64,000 nt of DNA from DATHZQ01 sp965216945 (GCA_965216945.1 CBDCGU010000003.1:2294001-2358000), one strand, 5' to 3'. Positions 23,236 through 32,360 are shown, numbered from the stretch's first letter. Notes: generated by a model from the letters alone, not told the origin. Numbers and translations: made by a program.

Positions 23236-25797
23236 CTAGCCGGCGGGTACCAGCCGCAGTGTCGCCTCGGCGGCGGCGTCGACCGTGGCCCTGCTCCAGT
23301 ACATGGGGAAGTACTCGCCAGTGCGCCAAGCCTCGATCTGGTCTTGGTAGTGCGCGCTGTACGGATGGCCGGATGCGCCGGTGGTGTTGACCCACAATGC
23401 GCCGTCCAGATCCGACATGTCGACGAGCATCCGGAACGACGGCACCCAATCGACCACGAAGCCCTCGGACGGTGTCCAGCCTGTGGCGTTCACGATGTCG
23501 AACCCGCCGCTCGTCGGGTAGGGCCCCCGGTTGAACCGGCCCTCGATCGGGCCGATCCCGGACTGGCCCAACGTCTCGTTCTCGAACGTTGCGGTGTGGA
23601 GGGCGCCCCAGGTCCAGTCCGCGGGCTCGCCACCCAGCAGGGCGGCTACATCGTCGACACCGGCCGCAAAGGCTGCAGCGACGATGTCGTCACGCGTCTC
23701 GATGTCGGGCGTGGTGAGGTCGTCCCAGAACGGTGCGTCGTTCGGTTCCGCCAGATCCTCGACGGCGAGCGACCACCGCGTTCCTCCACGAGGATCGATG
23801 CCTGCGGGCAAGTCATCGGCGAAGAGGCGGTCGAGCAGTTGCGCCCACGCCGCCTCGAACACTGCGGCCCCGGCCGATGACGCATCGTTGTCGAGGTTCC
23901 ATGCCTCGAGAACCGCGAGCGCGGCTCGCTGGCGCTGGGTCATGCTCTCCGGCGAGATGGCGAGGAAGAGCGGCCGGATGCGTTGGGCGGTGAGGTTGCG
24001 GTTGTCGAACTGGATGGCCGCCATGTCGTCGAGCGTTGCGTCTTCGAGTCTCGACACCAGCTCGACGATGCGTGTGGCCCGATCGCCGCGGTTCCAGTCG
24101 GAGGTCAACAGGTAGGGGTACGTGCCGTCCACGACGGCGTTGTTGGCGGTGACGATCCAGCCTTCGGCGGGGTTGAACACGCGCGGCAGGTCCTCGAAGT
24201 CGATGTATCCGGTCCACTCGTAGCGATCGGTCCATCCCGGCACGGGTACCCGGCCGTCGCCGTCGTTGCGCACCGGCACGATGCCCGGCGCCTGGTAGCC
24301 GATGTTGCCGTCGACGTCGGCATAGATCACGTTCTGAGCAGGCACGGAGAACGTTGACAACGCCGCCCTGAAGTCGCCCCAGTTCTCCGCCGTGTTGAGC
24401 CCGAAGACCGTGTCGGTCAACGCCGGCACCTCATCGAGGGCTGTCCACCGCAGAGCGACGACATACGGCTCGGGTAGCTGGATGCCTGCGTCGTCGAAGT
24501 CGTCGAGCCGGCCGAAGACGTCGGAGACGACCGGCCCGTGGCGTGTAGTCCGCACCCTCACCTCAACGGGGTCGCCCCCGGCCACGGCGACCACTTCCGT
24601 CCTGACGTCCATGTCGACCCATTCACCGTCGACCTCGTACTGGTCCGGGTTGTCCGGATTGATCCGCTCCACATACAGGTCCATCACGTCGGGCCCCAGG
24701 TTGGTGAACCCCCACGCAATGCGGTGGTTGTGCCCGATGACGACTCCCGGCACGCCCGCGAACGAGAAGCCCGTCACGGCGAACGGGCACGCGTCGGACA
24801 TCTCGACGCAATGCAGTCCGACCTGGTACCAGATGGACGGCATGCGGATACCGAGGTGGGGGTCGTTGGCCAGGATCGGAGCCCCGCTGGCGGTGTGGTC
24901 GCCGGAGACGACCCAGCTGTTGGATCCCAACCCTTCGCCTCCACCACCGGTCATCGCGTCGATGAGCTCGGTGTTGTCCGCAACACGGTCGAACGCAACG
25001 GTCAGCGCTCGCACCGGAGGCGGGCTGATACCCGGGCCGCCCTCGCGCGCTCCATCGTGGGTCACGATGAGCGGTGCCGCGTCGGGATAGGCCGGATAGA
25101 GGGCATGGACCTCGTCCTCGCTCATCACTCCGAGGAGCAAAGCCCTGTCGATCTCCTCGTCGAGGTTGCCGCGCAGGTCCCACGACATCACCTTGCCCCA
25201 AACGAGCGTGTCGACGGGGCTCCACGGTTCGGGGTCGTAGTCGTGGTTGATGATCTCCAGGATCGTGTACTCGAACCCGAGCTCGGCAGGGGAGCGCTGC
25301 TCCAAGTAGGCGTTCACGCCTGCGGCGTACGCATCCAGATAGGCCCTGGCAGAAGGGCTGGAGGCGTCGTACTGGCGGGCCGCCAGGTCATACCAGCCCA
25401 TCGTGCGGATGAAGCTGTCGGTTTCCACCTGGTCGGCGCCGAACATCTCCGACAGGCGTCCTGCCCCGATGTGGCGCCAGGTATCCATCTGGAAGAAGCG
25501 GTCCTGGGCGTGGACGAAGCCTTGCGCCATCAAGAGGTCCTCGGTGGTGGACGCATAGATGTGAGGCACACCCTGCGCATCGCGCACGACGTCCACCGGG
25601 GCCGACAGACCGGGCAATCGGATCGCACCATCGACTTGGGGGAACGGGCGGCGTGTGGACCACAACGTGAACGCGGCGCCGGTCACGAGGAGGAGGAGCA
25701 ACGTCAGGGCGCCCCACTCGAGCGTCCTGCGGGCGATGCGGCGCAATCGACCCGTCGGAGATCGGGCCCCGGTCGGGCGTGGAGGCGTCTGGTTCAT
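23236..25797 (-). CDS. Penicillin acylase family Ntn-hydrolase
   Basis: An 853-residue precursor of the penicillin G acylase/AHL acylase family; members cleave amide bonds of acylated compounds (beta-lactams, homoserine lactones, others). A basic N-terminus and one hydrophobic helix (LTLLLLLVTGAAFTLWS, about 33-50) suggest export or membrane anchoring. The A-chain region has GVPHIYASTTEDLLMAQGFV and HAQDRFFQMDTWRHIGAGRL. The autocatalytic site is GLGSNSWVVSG, where the Ser of SNSW would become the B-chain nucleophile. ILANDPHLGIRMPSIWYQVG follows as usual. Length and order are complete. The substrate cannot be inferred. It is monocistronic and convergent with the oxidoreductase gene. Confidence 0.93.
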   Translation of the reverse strand: MNQTPPRPTGARSPTGRLRRIARRTLEWGALTLLLLLVTGAAFTLWSTRRPFPQVDGAIRLPGLSAPVDVVRDAQGVPHIYASTTEDLLMAQGFVHAQDRFFQMDTWRHIGAGRLSEMFGADQVETDSFIRTMGWYDLAARQYDASSPSARAYLDAYAAGVNAYLEQRSPAELGFEYTILEIINHDYDPEPWSPVDTLVWGKVMSWDLRGNLDEEIDRALLLGVMSEDEVHALYPAYPDAAPLIVTHDGAREGGPGISPPPVRALTVAFDRVADNTELIDAMTGGGGEGLGSNSWVVSGDHTASGAPILANDPHLGIRMPSIWYQVGLHCVEMSDACPFAVTGFSFAGVPGVVIGHNHRIAWGFTNLGPDVMDLYVERINPDNPDQYEVDGEWVDMDVRTEVVAVAGGDPVEVRVRTTRHGPVVSDVFGRLDDFDDAGIQLPEPYVVALRWTALDEVPALTDTVFGLNTAENWGDFRAALSTFSVPAQNVIYADVDGNIGYQAPGIVPVRNDGDGRVPVPGWTDRYEWTGYIDFEDLPRVFNPAEGWIVTANNAVVDGTYPYLLTSDWNRGDRATRIVELVSRLEDATLDDMAAIQFDNRNLTAQRIRPLFLAISPESMTQRQRAALAVLEAWNLDNDASSAGAAVFEAAWAQLLDRLFADDLPAGIDPRGGTRWSLAVEDLAEPNDAPFWDDLTTPDIETRDDIVAAAFAAGVDDVAALLGGEPADWTWGALHTATFENETLGQSGIGPIEGRFNRGPYPTSGGFDIVNATGWTPSEGFVVDWVPSFRMLVDMSDLDGALWVNTTGASGHPYSAHYQDQIEAWRTGEYFPMYWSRATVDAAAEATLRLVPAG

Positions 25798-25890
25798 CGT
25801 GATCCAGCGTAAACACGGAGGGGGCCCGAGATCGCGGCCACGGAACGGCGGTATCGGGAAGGGCCGGCGAAGCCGATATCCTGCGCGGCT

Positions 25891-26370
25891 ATGAACGCAA
25901 ACGAAATGTCAACGCCCGAGAACCCGCTCAAACCTCAGGTGGTCGAGAACGACGAGGTCGTCGAGGAAGAGGAGACGAGCACGATCCACGAGCCGTCGAA
26001 GCTGATCCGCATTGCCTCGATGACCCGTGCGATGCTGGAGGAGGTGCGGGAGGCCCCGCTCGACGAGGCGGGGCGACTGCGGCTGCGAGACATTTATCAC
26101 CGCAGCCTCGAGCAGCTTCGCGGCGCCCTGAGCGTCGACCTCGCGGAGGAGCTCGAAACGATCTTCGAGCCGATCAACCAGACCGACGTGTCGGAGTCCG
26201 AGCTGCGTCTCGTCCAGGCCCAGCTCGTCGGGTGGTTGGAGGGGTTGTTCCACGGAATCCAGGCATCGCTGTGGACCCAGCAGGCGGCGGCGGCGCAACA
26301 GCTCGAGGAGGTACGGCGCCGCCGCGCACTCGAATCCGGACTCCAGCCTCAACCCGGCCAGTATCTGTAG
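25891..26370 (+). CDS. bpa: Bacterial proteasome activator Bpa
   Basis: A 159-residue protein of the Bpa/PafE (DUF2587) family, which forms ATP-independent rings that open the gate of the bacterial 20S proteasome. The acidic, disordered N-terminus (about 35 residues) precedes the helical core (PSKLIRIASMTRAMLEEVRE, LRDIYHRSLEQLRGALS, LRLVQAQLVGWLEGLFHGIQ). The C-terminus ends GQYL, the docking tail that inserts into the proteasome ring in characterised members. The presence of Bpa implies that proteasome genes exist elsewhere in the genome. The gene is divergent from the penicillin acylase gene and convergent with ppdK. Confidence 0.93.
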   Translation: MNANEMSTPENPLKPQVVENDEVVEEEETSTIHEPSKLIRIASMTRAMLEEVREAPLDEAGRLRLRDIYHRSLEQLRGALSVDLAEELETIFEPINQTDVSESELRLVQAQLVGWLEGLFHGIQASLWTQQAAAAQQLEEVRRRRALESGLQPQPGQYL

Positions 26371-26372
26371 TG

Positions 26373-26410
26373 CCCCGTGCCGGCCGGGCGTGCGACCGGG
26401 CGGGACGGGG
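26373..26410. terminator. Possible bidirectional terminator between bpa and ppdK
   Basis: CCCCGT (26373-26378) pairs with ACGGGG (26405-26410), and further C/G-rich bases inside (CCGGCCGGG against CCGGGCGG) can extend the stem. It begins 3 bp after the bpa stop and lies between convergent genes, where a shared terminator is expected. There is no T-tract, as is common in high-GC genomes. Confidence 0.35.
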
Positions 26411-26431
26411 TCGCCGCCGTAGGCGCTTGCG

Positions 26432-28999
26432 TCAGGTGAGCTGCGGGTGGGAACCGTGATGCAGTGCCGCCTGGGCCGCGGCCAGTCTCGCCACGGGGAT
26501 CCGCGGCGGGCTGCATGAGACGTAGTCGACGCCCACCGACTCGAAGAATCCGATCGAATCCGGGTCGCCGCCGTGCTCACCGCACACTCCGATCACGATG
26601 CCGGGGTTCACTCTGCGACCAGCCTCGATGGCGGCTTTGATCAGGCGGCCGACGCCTTCCCGGTCGATCGATGTGAACGGGTCGCGGCGCATGATCCCCT
26701 TCTCCAGGTAGGTCCGCAGGAACGCCTCCTCCGCATCGTCCCGGCTGATGCCCAGCGTCGTCTGGGTGAGGTCGTTGGTGCCGAAGGAGAAGAAGTCCGA
26801 TTCGAGTGCGAACTCGGATGCCACCAGCGCCGCCCGCGGCAGCTCGATCATCGTTCCCACGGTCACGTCGAGCTGGCGTCCGGCGTAATGGACTTCCTCG
26901 TCGATCATGTCGCGAATGAGATGAACCTCCTCGGCCGAGCCGACCAAGGGGATCATCAGCTCGAGGCGGGGATCGCCCCCGGCATCCAAGCGGCGGCGGA
27001 CTGCTTCCAGAGCCGCCAGCACCTGGTTGCGGTAGATCTCCGGGATGACGACGGCCAGCCGCACGCCGCGGAGACCCAGCATCGGGTTGGATTCCTCCCA
27101 GTGGTCGATCGCCACCAGCAGCTCGCGGAGCTCGGCGTGCCTCTCTGTGCCCACCGCGGTGGAACGCAGCTCGGCGGCCACCTCTCGCCGGTCGGGTAGG
27201 AACTCATGGAGAGGCGGATCGAGGAGCCGGACCACGACGGCTTGACCGTCCATCGATTCGAGCAGGCGCTCGAAGTCGCCGATCTGCAGCTCCTCGAGCG
27301 ACTCGAGTGCCCGGGTGCGTTCCTTGGCGTCGTCTGTGAGGATGATCCTCCGCACTACTCCCAAACGATCGCCGGAGAACATGTACTCCGTGCGGGCGAG
27401 ACCGATACCTTCTGCGCCCTGGCGCCGGGCAAGCGCCGCGGCTTCAGGCGTGTCGGCGTTGGCCCACACCTGGATGCGGCGGAACTCGTCGGCCCACTCG
27501 AGGAGCCGCGTCAGCTCGGCGGATGGCTCGGGTGGCACCACGTGGAGTGCCCCGGCGTAAACCAAGCCGGTGCCGCCATCGATCGTGATGGCGTCGCCTG
27601 CGGCGAACGTTCTGTCCCCGATGTGCACCGTTCCTGCCACCGAGTCGACGACGACCTCGTTGGCGCCGGTGACGGCGGGGGTTCCGCTTCCGCGAGCAGC
27701 CACGGCTGCATGTGAGGTCGGCCCACCGTGGCTGGTCAGGACTCCGGCCGCTGCGATCACGCCTCCGAGGTCTTCAGGCGTGGTCTCGCGGCGCACGAGG
27801 ATGACGGACCGCCCGGTGGCAGCCGCCTCACGCGCTGCGGCCGAGTCGAGGGCGATCTCCCCGGCGGCGGCGCCCGGCGAAGCCGCCCCCGCTGCAATGA
27901 GGGGAGATGCGTCGGGTTCGAGCAGCCGACCGTGCAGCATCTCCTCCAGGCTGTCCGGGTCGATCCGCAGGACGGCTTCCTGGCGGGTGATCATCTCGGC
28001 CTCTGCCAGATCGACCGCGATCTTCACGGCAGCTCTGCTGGATCGTTCACCAGGGCGGGCCTCCAGTACCCGGAGCTCGCCGCGTTCGCACACGAAGTCG
28101 ATCCGCATCATGTCGCCCGTGATGCCCTCCAGCTCACACAAGAGCTCGGTCACCTCGGCGAAGACGTTCGGGTTCGATCGCTCGAGGTTGTCGAGCCCCG
28201 GATAGTCCGGGAGGGCGCCGGGCTGTGGAGCGCCCGCGGCGAAGACGCCGGCCGTCCGGATCTCACCGGTCGTCGGGTCGCGGCTGAACGCAACCCCGGA
28301 ACCCGAGTCCGGGCCGGCCGAGCCGAGCACCATCAGGTGCACGATCACCGAGGTTCCGAGATCGTCGCTGACACGGTGGCGTCGCCTGAAGCGGCGCGGG
28401 GTTGCGCCGTCCCACGAGGCGAACACAGCCTCGATTCCCTCGCGGAGCTGATCGAGCGTGTCCGTCGGTATGGGCCGCTGGGATTCCTCGACGATCAGCG
28501 CCTCGAGGGAGGCAGCGTCGGCGGCGAGGGACTCGCTCGAGTGTCGAGGACTGGCTGCCAGCACCGACGTCACTCGGTGCTCCGGTACCTTGCGCTGTTC
28601 GGCGACGCCCCGCAGGAAGTCGATGCGAACCTGGGCGGCGAACTCGGGTGAGACCCAGTCGGCAAGCGTGGACGCCGCGGCAGCGTCGCAGCCCACGTGG
28701 AGGGCCCGTCCCAGGATCCCGGGCATGTCGACGGGCGGGCTGGAGCGCACTGCCAGCAGAGTGGGGCGCCCAGGAGGCGTCTCGGCGGCGAGCCGCGCCA
28801 CCTCCGCCTCGACCTCTTCCCACATCCCGAGCGGGAACTCGCCAACCTCCAGGAAGCGGCGGCACGCCACATCGCTGATGGCGAACCCCGGTGGGACCGG
28901 AATTCCACGTTGTGAGAGGGTGCTGAGCATCCTCCCTCGTACCCCGAGATGATCTAACGATGTTCGGTCCGTCTCGGCGAAATTCCATACATACTTCAC
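26432..28999 (-). CDS. ppdK: Pyruvate, phosphate dikinase
   Basis: Interconverts pyruvate, ATP and Pi with PEP, AMP and PPi. From the GTG at 28999 the product is 855 residues, slightly short for the family (about 870-900), beginning with the usual VKYVWNFAE. The N-terminal ATP-grasp region includes PVPPGFAISDVACRRFL and the Arg-Ser pair of AVRSSPPVDMPG. The phosphohistidine domain has TSHGGPTSHAAVAARG with the catalytic His. The C-terminal PEP/pyruvate barrel has ARTEYMF, MLGLRGVRL, FFSFGTNDLTQTT and GVCGEHGGDP with the catalytic Cys. The longer open frame to 29122 is not conserved. A perfect palindrome lies just upstream of the ribosome site. Confidence 0.92.
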   Translation of the reverse strand: MKYVWNFAETDRTSLDHLGVRGRMLSTLSQRGIPVPPGFAISDVACRRFLEVGEFPLGMWEEVEAEVARLAAETPPGRPTLLAVRSSPPVDMPGILGRALHVGCDAAAASTLADWVSPEFAAQVRIDFLRGVAEQRKVPEHRVTSVLAASPRHSSESLAADAASLEALIVEESQRPIPTDTLDQLREGIEAVFASWDGATPRRFRRRHRVSDDLGTSVIVHLMVLGSAGPDSGSGVAFSRDPTTGEIRTAGVFAAGAPQPGALPDYPGLDNLERSNPNVFAEVTELLCELEGITGDMMRIDFVCERGELRVLEARPGERSSRAAVKIAVDLAEAEMITRQEAVLRIDPDSLEEMLHGRLLEPDASPLIAAGAASPGAAAGEIALDSAAAREAAATGRSVILVRRETTPEDLGGVIAAAGVLTSHGGPTSHAAVAARGSGTPAVTGANEVVVDSVAGTVHIGDRTFAAGDAITIDGGTGLVYAGALHVVPPEPSAELTRLLEWADEFRRIQVWANADTPEAAALARRQGAEGIGLARTEYMFSGDRLGVVRRIILTDDAKERTRALESLEELQIGDFERLLESMDGQAVVVRLLDPPLHEFLPDRREVAAELRSTAVGTERHAELRELLVAIDHWEESNPMLGLRGVRLAVVIPEIYRNQVLAALEAVRRRLDAGGDPRLELMIPLVGSAEEVHLIRDMIDEEVHYAGRQLDVTVGTMIELPRAALVASEFALESDFFSFGTNDLTQTTLGISRDDAEEAFLRTYLEKGIMRRDPFTSIDREGVGRLIKAAIEAGRRVNPGIVIGVCGEHGGDPDSIGFFESVGVDYVSCSPPRIPVARLAAAQAALHHGSHPQLT

Positions 29000-29014
29000 G
29001 ATGCGTGAGATCTC

Positions 29015-29032
29015 CTGCGTTCTGCAACGCAG
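29015..29032. promoter_or_regulatory. Perfect palindrome in the ppdK leader
   Basis: CTGCGTT and AACGCAG form a perfect 7-bp inverted repeat around 4 bases, directly next to the GGAG that would serve the ppdK GTG start (16 bp from it). It sits in the ppdK-whiB divergent region and could be an operator or an RNA hairpin that limits access to the ribosome site. No regulator can be assigned. Confidence 0.35.
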
Positions 29033-29175
29033 ATTACATTTCCCTGGCGTTCCGGACGCTCCTGACGTAACCTGGGCGCCCGCTTTGCGGGAGTTCCCCT
29101 CGACGGTTTGGGAACAACGCACGCCCCGGATGCGTTACAACGTGTTCGGAGAGAAAAGGACAGGTGAAGTAGGCC

Positions 29176-29457
29176 ATGGTGATGGCGCTGAGCGATCTGA
29201 TGTGGGAGCCCGACGAGGGTTGGCGCGACGACGCCGCCTGTGCGGGAGCCGACGCCGATCTCTTCTTCCCGATCGGGGAGGACGACGATGCATCCGCGGC
29301 CCCCAAGGCCGTATGCGCCGAGTGCCCCGTCCGTGAGGCCTGCCTGGGTTATGCACTGAGCACGAACCAGACCGAGGGCGTGTGGGGTGGTATGACCGGT
29401 CCGGAGCGGCGCCGGCTGCGTCGCCGTATCCGCGAGCGGGAGCGGCGGGCCAGCTGA
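29176..29457 (+). CDS. WhiB-family iron-sulfur transcription factor
   Basis: A 93-residue actinobacterial WhiB protein. The four cluster-binding cysteines are at 22, 47, 50 and 56 (C-x24-C-x2-C-x5-C). They are followed by the GVWGG turn (residues 68-72) and a basic C-terminal helix (GPERRRLRRRIRERERRAS) for DNA or sigma-factor contact. The spacing and the acidic stretch GEDDDASAA before the second Cys fit the general family. Which WhiB subclass it belongs to cannot be set from motifs alone. Two in-frame starts (29176 and 29182) are possible. The 176-bp upstream region shared with ppdK is comparatively A/T-rich and probably holds divergent promoters. Confidence 0.93.
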   Translation: MVMALSDLMWEPDEGWRDDAACAGADADLFFPIGEDDDASAAPKAVCAECPVREACLGYALSTNQTEGVWGGMTGPERRRLRRRIRERERRAS

Positions 29458-29469
29458 CCGGAGCCCGAC

Positions 29470-29979
29470 TCAGCTCTCCGTGATCGTCACCGACTCGATG
29501 ACACAGTCCTGACGCGGCCGATCCTGGCGATCGGTGGCCGTTGCCGCGATCGCATCGACGGCAGCCAATCCCGACGTCACCTCGCCGAAGATCGTGTAGG
29601 AGTGCGGCAGCCCGGCGTCGGCATGGCAGATGAAGAACTGCGAGCCGTTCGTGTTGGGGCCTGCGTTGGCCATCGCCACCGTGCCGCGCGTGTACTCGCC
29701 GTGGCCTTCCAGCTCGTCCCGGAACCGGTAACCCGGCCCGCCCCGGCCCGTGCCGGTCGGGTCGCCGCCCTGAATCATGAAGCCCGAGATGACCCGGTGA
29801 AAGATCACGCCGTCGTAGAAGCCGTCCCGCGCCAGCGCTACGAAGTTGTTGACGGCGATGGGGGAGCGCCCGGCGTCCAGGGCGATTTCGATGTCGCCCT
29901 TGTTCGTGTGAAGGGTGGCGCCGTAGCTCTTGTCGAGGTCCAGGGCGAAGGCATGCGGTTCTGAATACTGCTTTGTCAT
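29470..29979 (-). CDS. Cyclophilin-type peptidyl-prolyl isomerase
   Basis: A 169-residue cytoplasmic cyclophilin that speeds prolyl cis-trans isomerisation. The core is complete: ATLHTNKGDIEIALDAGRSP, VIFHRVISGFMIQGGDPTGT (catalytic-site FHR and the following Gln), RGTVAMANAGPNTNGSQFFI and HSYTIFGEVTSGLAAVDAIA. No signal peptide is present. The ATG at 29979 (MTKQYSEPHAFALD) is the only sensible start. It ends 12 bp from the convergent whiB stop. Confidence 0.94.
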   Translation of the reverse strand: MTKQYSEPHAFALDLDKSYGATLHTNKGDIEIALDAGRSPIAVNNFVALARDGFYDGVIFHRVISGFMIQGGDPTGTGRGGPGYRFRDELEGHGEYTRGTVAMANAGPNTNGSQFFICHADAGLPHSYTIFGEVTSGLAAVDAIAATATDRQDRPRQDCVIESVTITES

Positions 29980-30023
29980 GCGGCGAGCCTACGGCATCCA
30001 GACCTCTGTGCGATCGCCTCGCG

Positions 30024-32360
30024 TCAGCGCCAGATGACCTCGTCGAATGCGGATCCGGTCGACTTGGCGAGCACGACCTGGGCGAAACCGACCCTGGCGC
30101 CCAACACGTCGTCGTTTCCATCACCGGTGTGGTCGCCGCCGAGCAACGTCCAGTCGAACTGGTTCTCGTACGTGGCCCAGAGCTCGAAGGTGAAGGCGGT
30201 GCCGGTGGAGCGGACGATCCACCAGCGTCCGGTGCCTTCGTGGTAGGCGGCAATGTCGTCGTTGCCGTCGCCGTTGAAGTCGCCGGGGACGAACTCCCAC
30301 CCCGTTTTCGTGACGAACGTGGCCCACAGCTCCAGCGTGAAGGCGGTGCCGGTGGAGCGGACGATCCACCAGCGTCCGGTGCCTTCGTGGTAGGCGGCAA
30401 TGTCGTCGTTGCCGTCGCCGTTGAAGTCGCCGGGGACGAACTCCCACCCCGTTTTCGTGACGAACGTGGCCCACAGCTCCAGCGTGAAGGCGGTGCCGGT
30501 GGAGCGGACGATCCACCAGCGTCCGGTGCCTTCGTGGTAGGCGGCAATGTCGTCGTTGCCGTCGCCGTTGAAGTCGCCGGGGACGAACTCCCACCCCGTC
30601 TTGGTGCCGAAGGTCGTCCAGAGCTCGAAGGTGAAGGCGGTGCCGGTGGAGCGGACGATCCACCAGCGTCCGGTGCCTTCGTGGTAGGCGGCAATGTCGT
30701 CGTTGCCGTCGCCGTTGAAGTCGCCGGGGACGAACTCCCACCCCGTCTTGGTGCCGAAGGTCGTCCAGAGCTCGAAGGTGAAGGCGGTGCCGGTGGAGCG
30801 GACGATCCACCAGCGTCCGGTGCCTTCGTGGTAGGCGGCAATGTCGTCGTTGCCGTCGCCGTTGAAGTCGCCGGGGACGAACTCCCACCCCGTCTTCGTG
30901 CCAAACGTGCCCCAGGTGGCGTGCGACGACGCCGTCGTCACCTTCCAATTGCCCGTGTCGGAGTTGTACGTGGCGAGCTCGTCGGCACCGTTGCCGGTGA
31001 AGTCACCGCTCAAGCCGACGAGGGGCGGCTCCGGGGACACGACATCCTCGATCCCAGGTGAGCGCTGCGTCACTCCGATGGCGCTGAACTTCGACCGCAA
31101 TGACCGTCCCGTCACCTCCGTGACGATCTCCACACCGCCGTCGGTGCCGGCGACGGTCACCTCTGCGCCGGGGGGCACCCGGTCGAGGGCGACTGCAGAG
31201 ACGGAGTCCCATCCCAGGGCGTCGGCGAGCGTGTCCGAGTCCACCTTCAGGGTCCACGACGCCCAGGGATTGATCGGATCCTCCGACCAGTGGTCGTCGA
31301 CCGATACGAGATACGGAACGAATGAACCGCCGAACCCGGTCTCCATCGACTCGGTGACGCCGCTGGTGGAGGACGAATAGAAGCCCGTGGCGATGCTGCC
31401 GTCGTAGACCGCCACCTCACCCTCGGTGGCAGCCGTCGCCGCCAGCCACGTTGCATCGGCATCCTGCGGCCAGCCCTCGTACACCTGATCGGAGGTTCCG
31501 TCGTCGAGGTGGCACCAGCAGGAATCGGCTCGCGACGACGTCAGGGCGGGGTCGTTGAGGAACGTCGTACTGCGCGACCCCGTCTCGCGACCGAGCGCTC
31601 GTGACGTGGCGAACGAGCGAGCTGCGATCGCCTGGGCTTGCAGCGCCGCGGTCGGCCAGCCCAGCGGCATCTCATCGATTCCCTCTGTGTAGTTCGACAG
31701 CGATGTCGCCCAGGCCACGTGGAACGGGCCATTGAGGATCCATGCGATGCGTGCGGTGTCGTCGGCCGGGGCGATGCCCACGGGTCGGATCTCGAGCGCA
31801 CCGTCGTGATAGCGCCGGGGGTTGCCGCTGCGCAGCGGCATGGAGTCCACCTCGATGTAGTCGGCTCCCGTCTCAACCGTGTAGGCGCAGCTGCCGGGCC
31901 CGTATACCTGGGTGTCGGCAACCGTCACGGTGCAGCCGGTTCCGGCATCGGCGACCACCACGGTCTCGTCTGCGGCCACCGGGAGTTGGACCTGGCATTC
32001 GACGATGTAGCCATGGACGCAGATCTCGGCCGCCGCCAGCGGGTGAAACGTCACGCTGGAGGTGTCCTCGACCAGCCCGACCCACACACCGTCCCCGTCG
32101 AGCAGCCACTCGTCGCCGCTGGTGACCGTCGCGACCTGTCCGACGGTGGTCCCCGAGTAGTAGTGCTGGATGATCTCATCGGCGGAGGCGCCTTCCTCGG
32201 CCATCCCCCGTGCGCCGTATTGACTCATCCCGACGCCATGACCGAAGCCACCACCGATGAAGGACACGTCGTCCTCAGCAGCCACGGGGAAGGCCTGCGT
32301 GAACAGCAGGGCTGTTGTGATGACGACCGCGAAGCCTGCCGAGACGATACGCATAGCCAT
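30024..32360 (-). CDS. Secreted SpoIID/LytB-domain protein with FG-GAP-like repeats
   Basis: A 778-residue exported protein. The N-terminus has a signal peptide (MAMRIVSAGFAVVITTALLF to about residue 27, ending near FPVAA). A SpoIID/LytB-type domain follows (GFGHGVGMSQYGARGMAEEG, HYYSGTTVGQV, then WPTAALQAQAIAARSFATSR and FYSSSTSGVTESMETGFGG); relatives act on peptidoglycan glycan strands. From about residue 485 the protein consists of 49-residue repeats carrying the Ca-binding-like DFNGDGNDDIAAYHEGTGRW. Five are nearly identical, flanked by one diverged copy at each end (DFTGNGADELATY and DHTGDGNDDVLGA), a beta-propeller-like arrangement. The long frame upstream to 32855 overlaps the helicase gene and is not coding; the ATG at 32360 precedes the signal peptide. 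Confidence 0.88.
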   Translation of the reverse strand: MAMRIVSAGFAVVITTALLFTQAFPVAAEDDVSFIGGGFGHGVGMSQYGARGMAEEGASADEIIQHYYSGTTVGQVATVTSGDEWLLDGDGVWVGLVEDTSSVTFHPLAAAEICVHGYIVECQVQLPVAADETVVVADAGTGCTVTVADTQVYGPGSCAYTVETGADYIEVDSMPLRSGNPRRYHDGALEIRPVGIAPADDTARIAWILNGPFHVAWATSLSNYTEGIDEMPLGWPTAALQAQAIAARSFATSRALGRETGSRSTTFLNDPALTSSRADSCWCHLDDGTSDQVYEGWPQDADATWLAATAATEGEVAVYDGSIATGFYSSSTSGVTESMETGFGGSFVPYLVSVDDHWSEDPINPWASWTLKVDSDTLADALGWDSVSAVALDRVPPGAEVTVAGTDGGVEIVTEVTGRSLRSKFSAIGVTQRSPGIEDVVSPEPPLVGLSGDFTGNGADELATYNSDTGNWKVTTASSHATWGTFGTKTGWEFVPGDFNGDGNDDIAAYHEGTGRWWIVRSTGTAFTFELWTTFGTKTGWEFVPGDFNGDGNDDIAAYHEGTGRWWIVRSTGTAFTFELWTTFGTKTGWEFVPGDFNGDGNDDIAAYHEGTGRWWIVRSTGTAFTLELWATFVTKTGWEFVPGDFNGDGNDDIAAYHEGTGRWWIVRSTGTAFTLELWATFVTKTGWEFVPGDFNGDGNDDIAAYHEGTGRWWIVRSTGTAFTFELWATYENQFDWTLLGGDHTGDGNDDVLGARVGFAQVVLAKSTGSAFDEVIWR
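30172..30906 (-). repeat. Five tandem 147-bp coding repeats
   Basis: Five consecutive units of exactly 147 bp (starting 30172, 30319, 30466, 30613 and 30760) encode the 49-residue FG-GAP-like repeat. They differ at only a few positions, mostly at the end encoding ELWTTFGTK or ELWATFVTK. Since 147 is a multiple of three, copy number can change without a frameshift. Synonymous positions are also conserved, which points to recent duplication or gene conversion. Confidence 0.95.

Noticed and set aside
29135..30904. A 589-codon minus-strand frame with repeated Thr/Pro/Ser blocks, resembling a mucin-like surface protein
   Set aside because: It is an alternate frame through the 147-bp repeats and the cyclophilin gene; the repeats keep every frame open because 147 is a multiple of three.
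30172..30906. Regular direct repeats suggesting a CRISPR array
   Set aside because: Units are 147 bp, contiguous without unique spacers, and encode a protein repeat.
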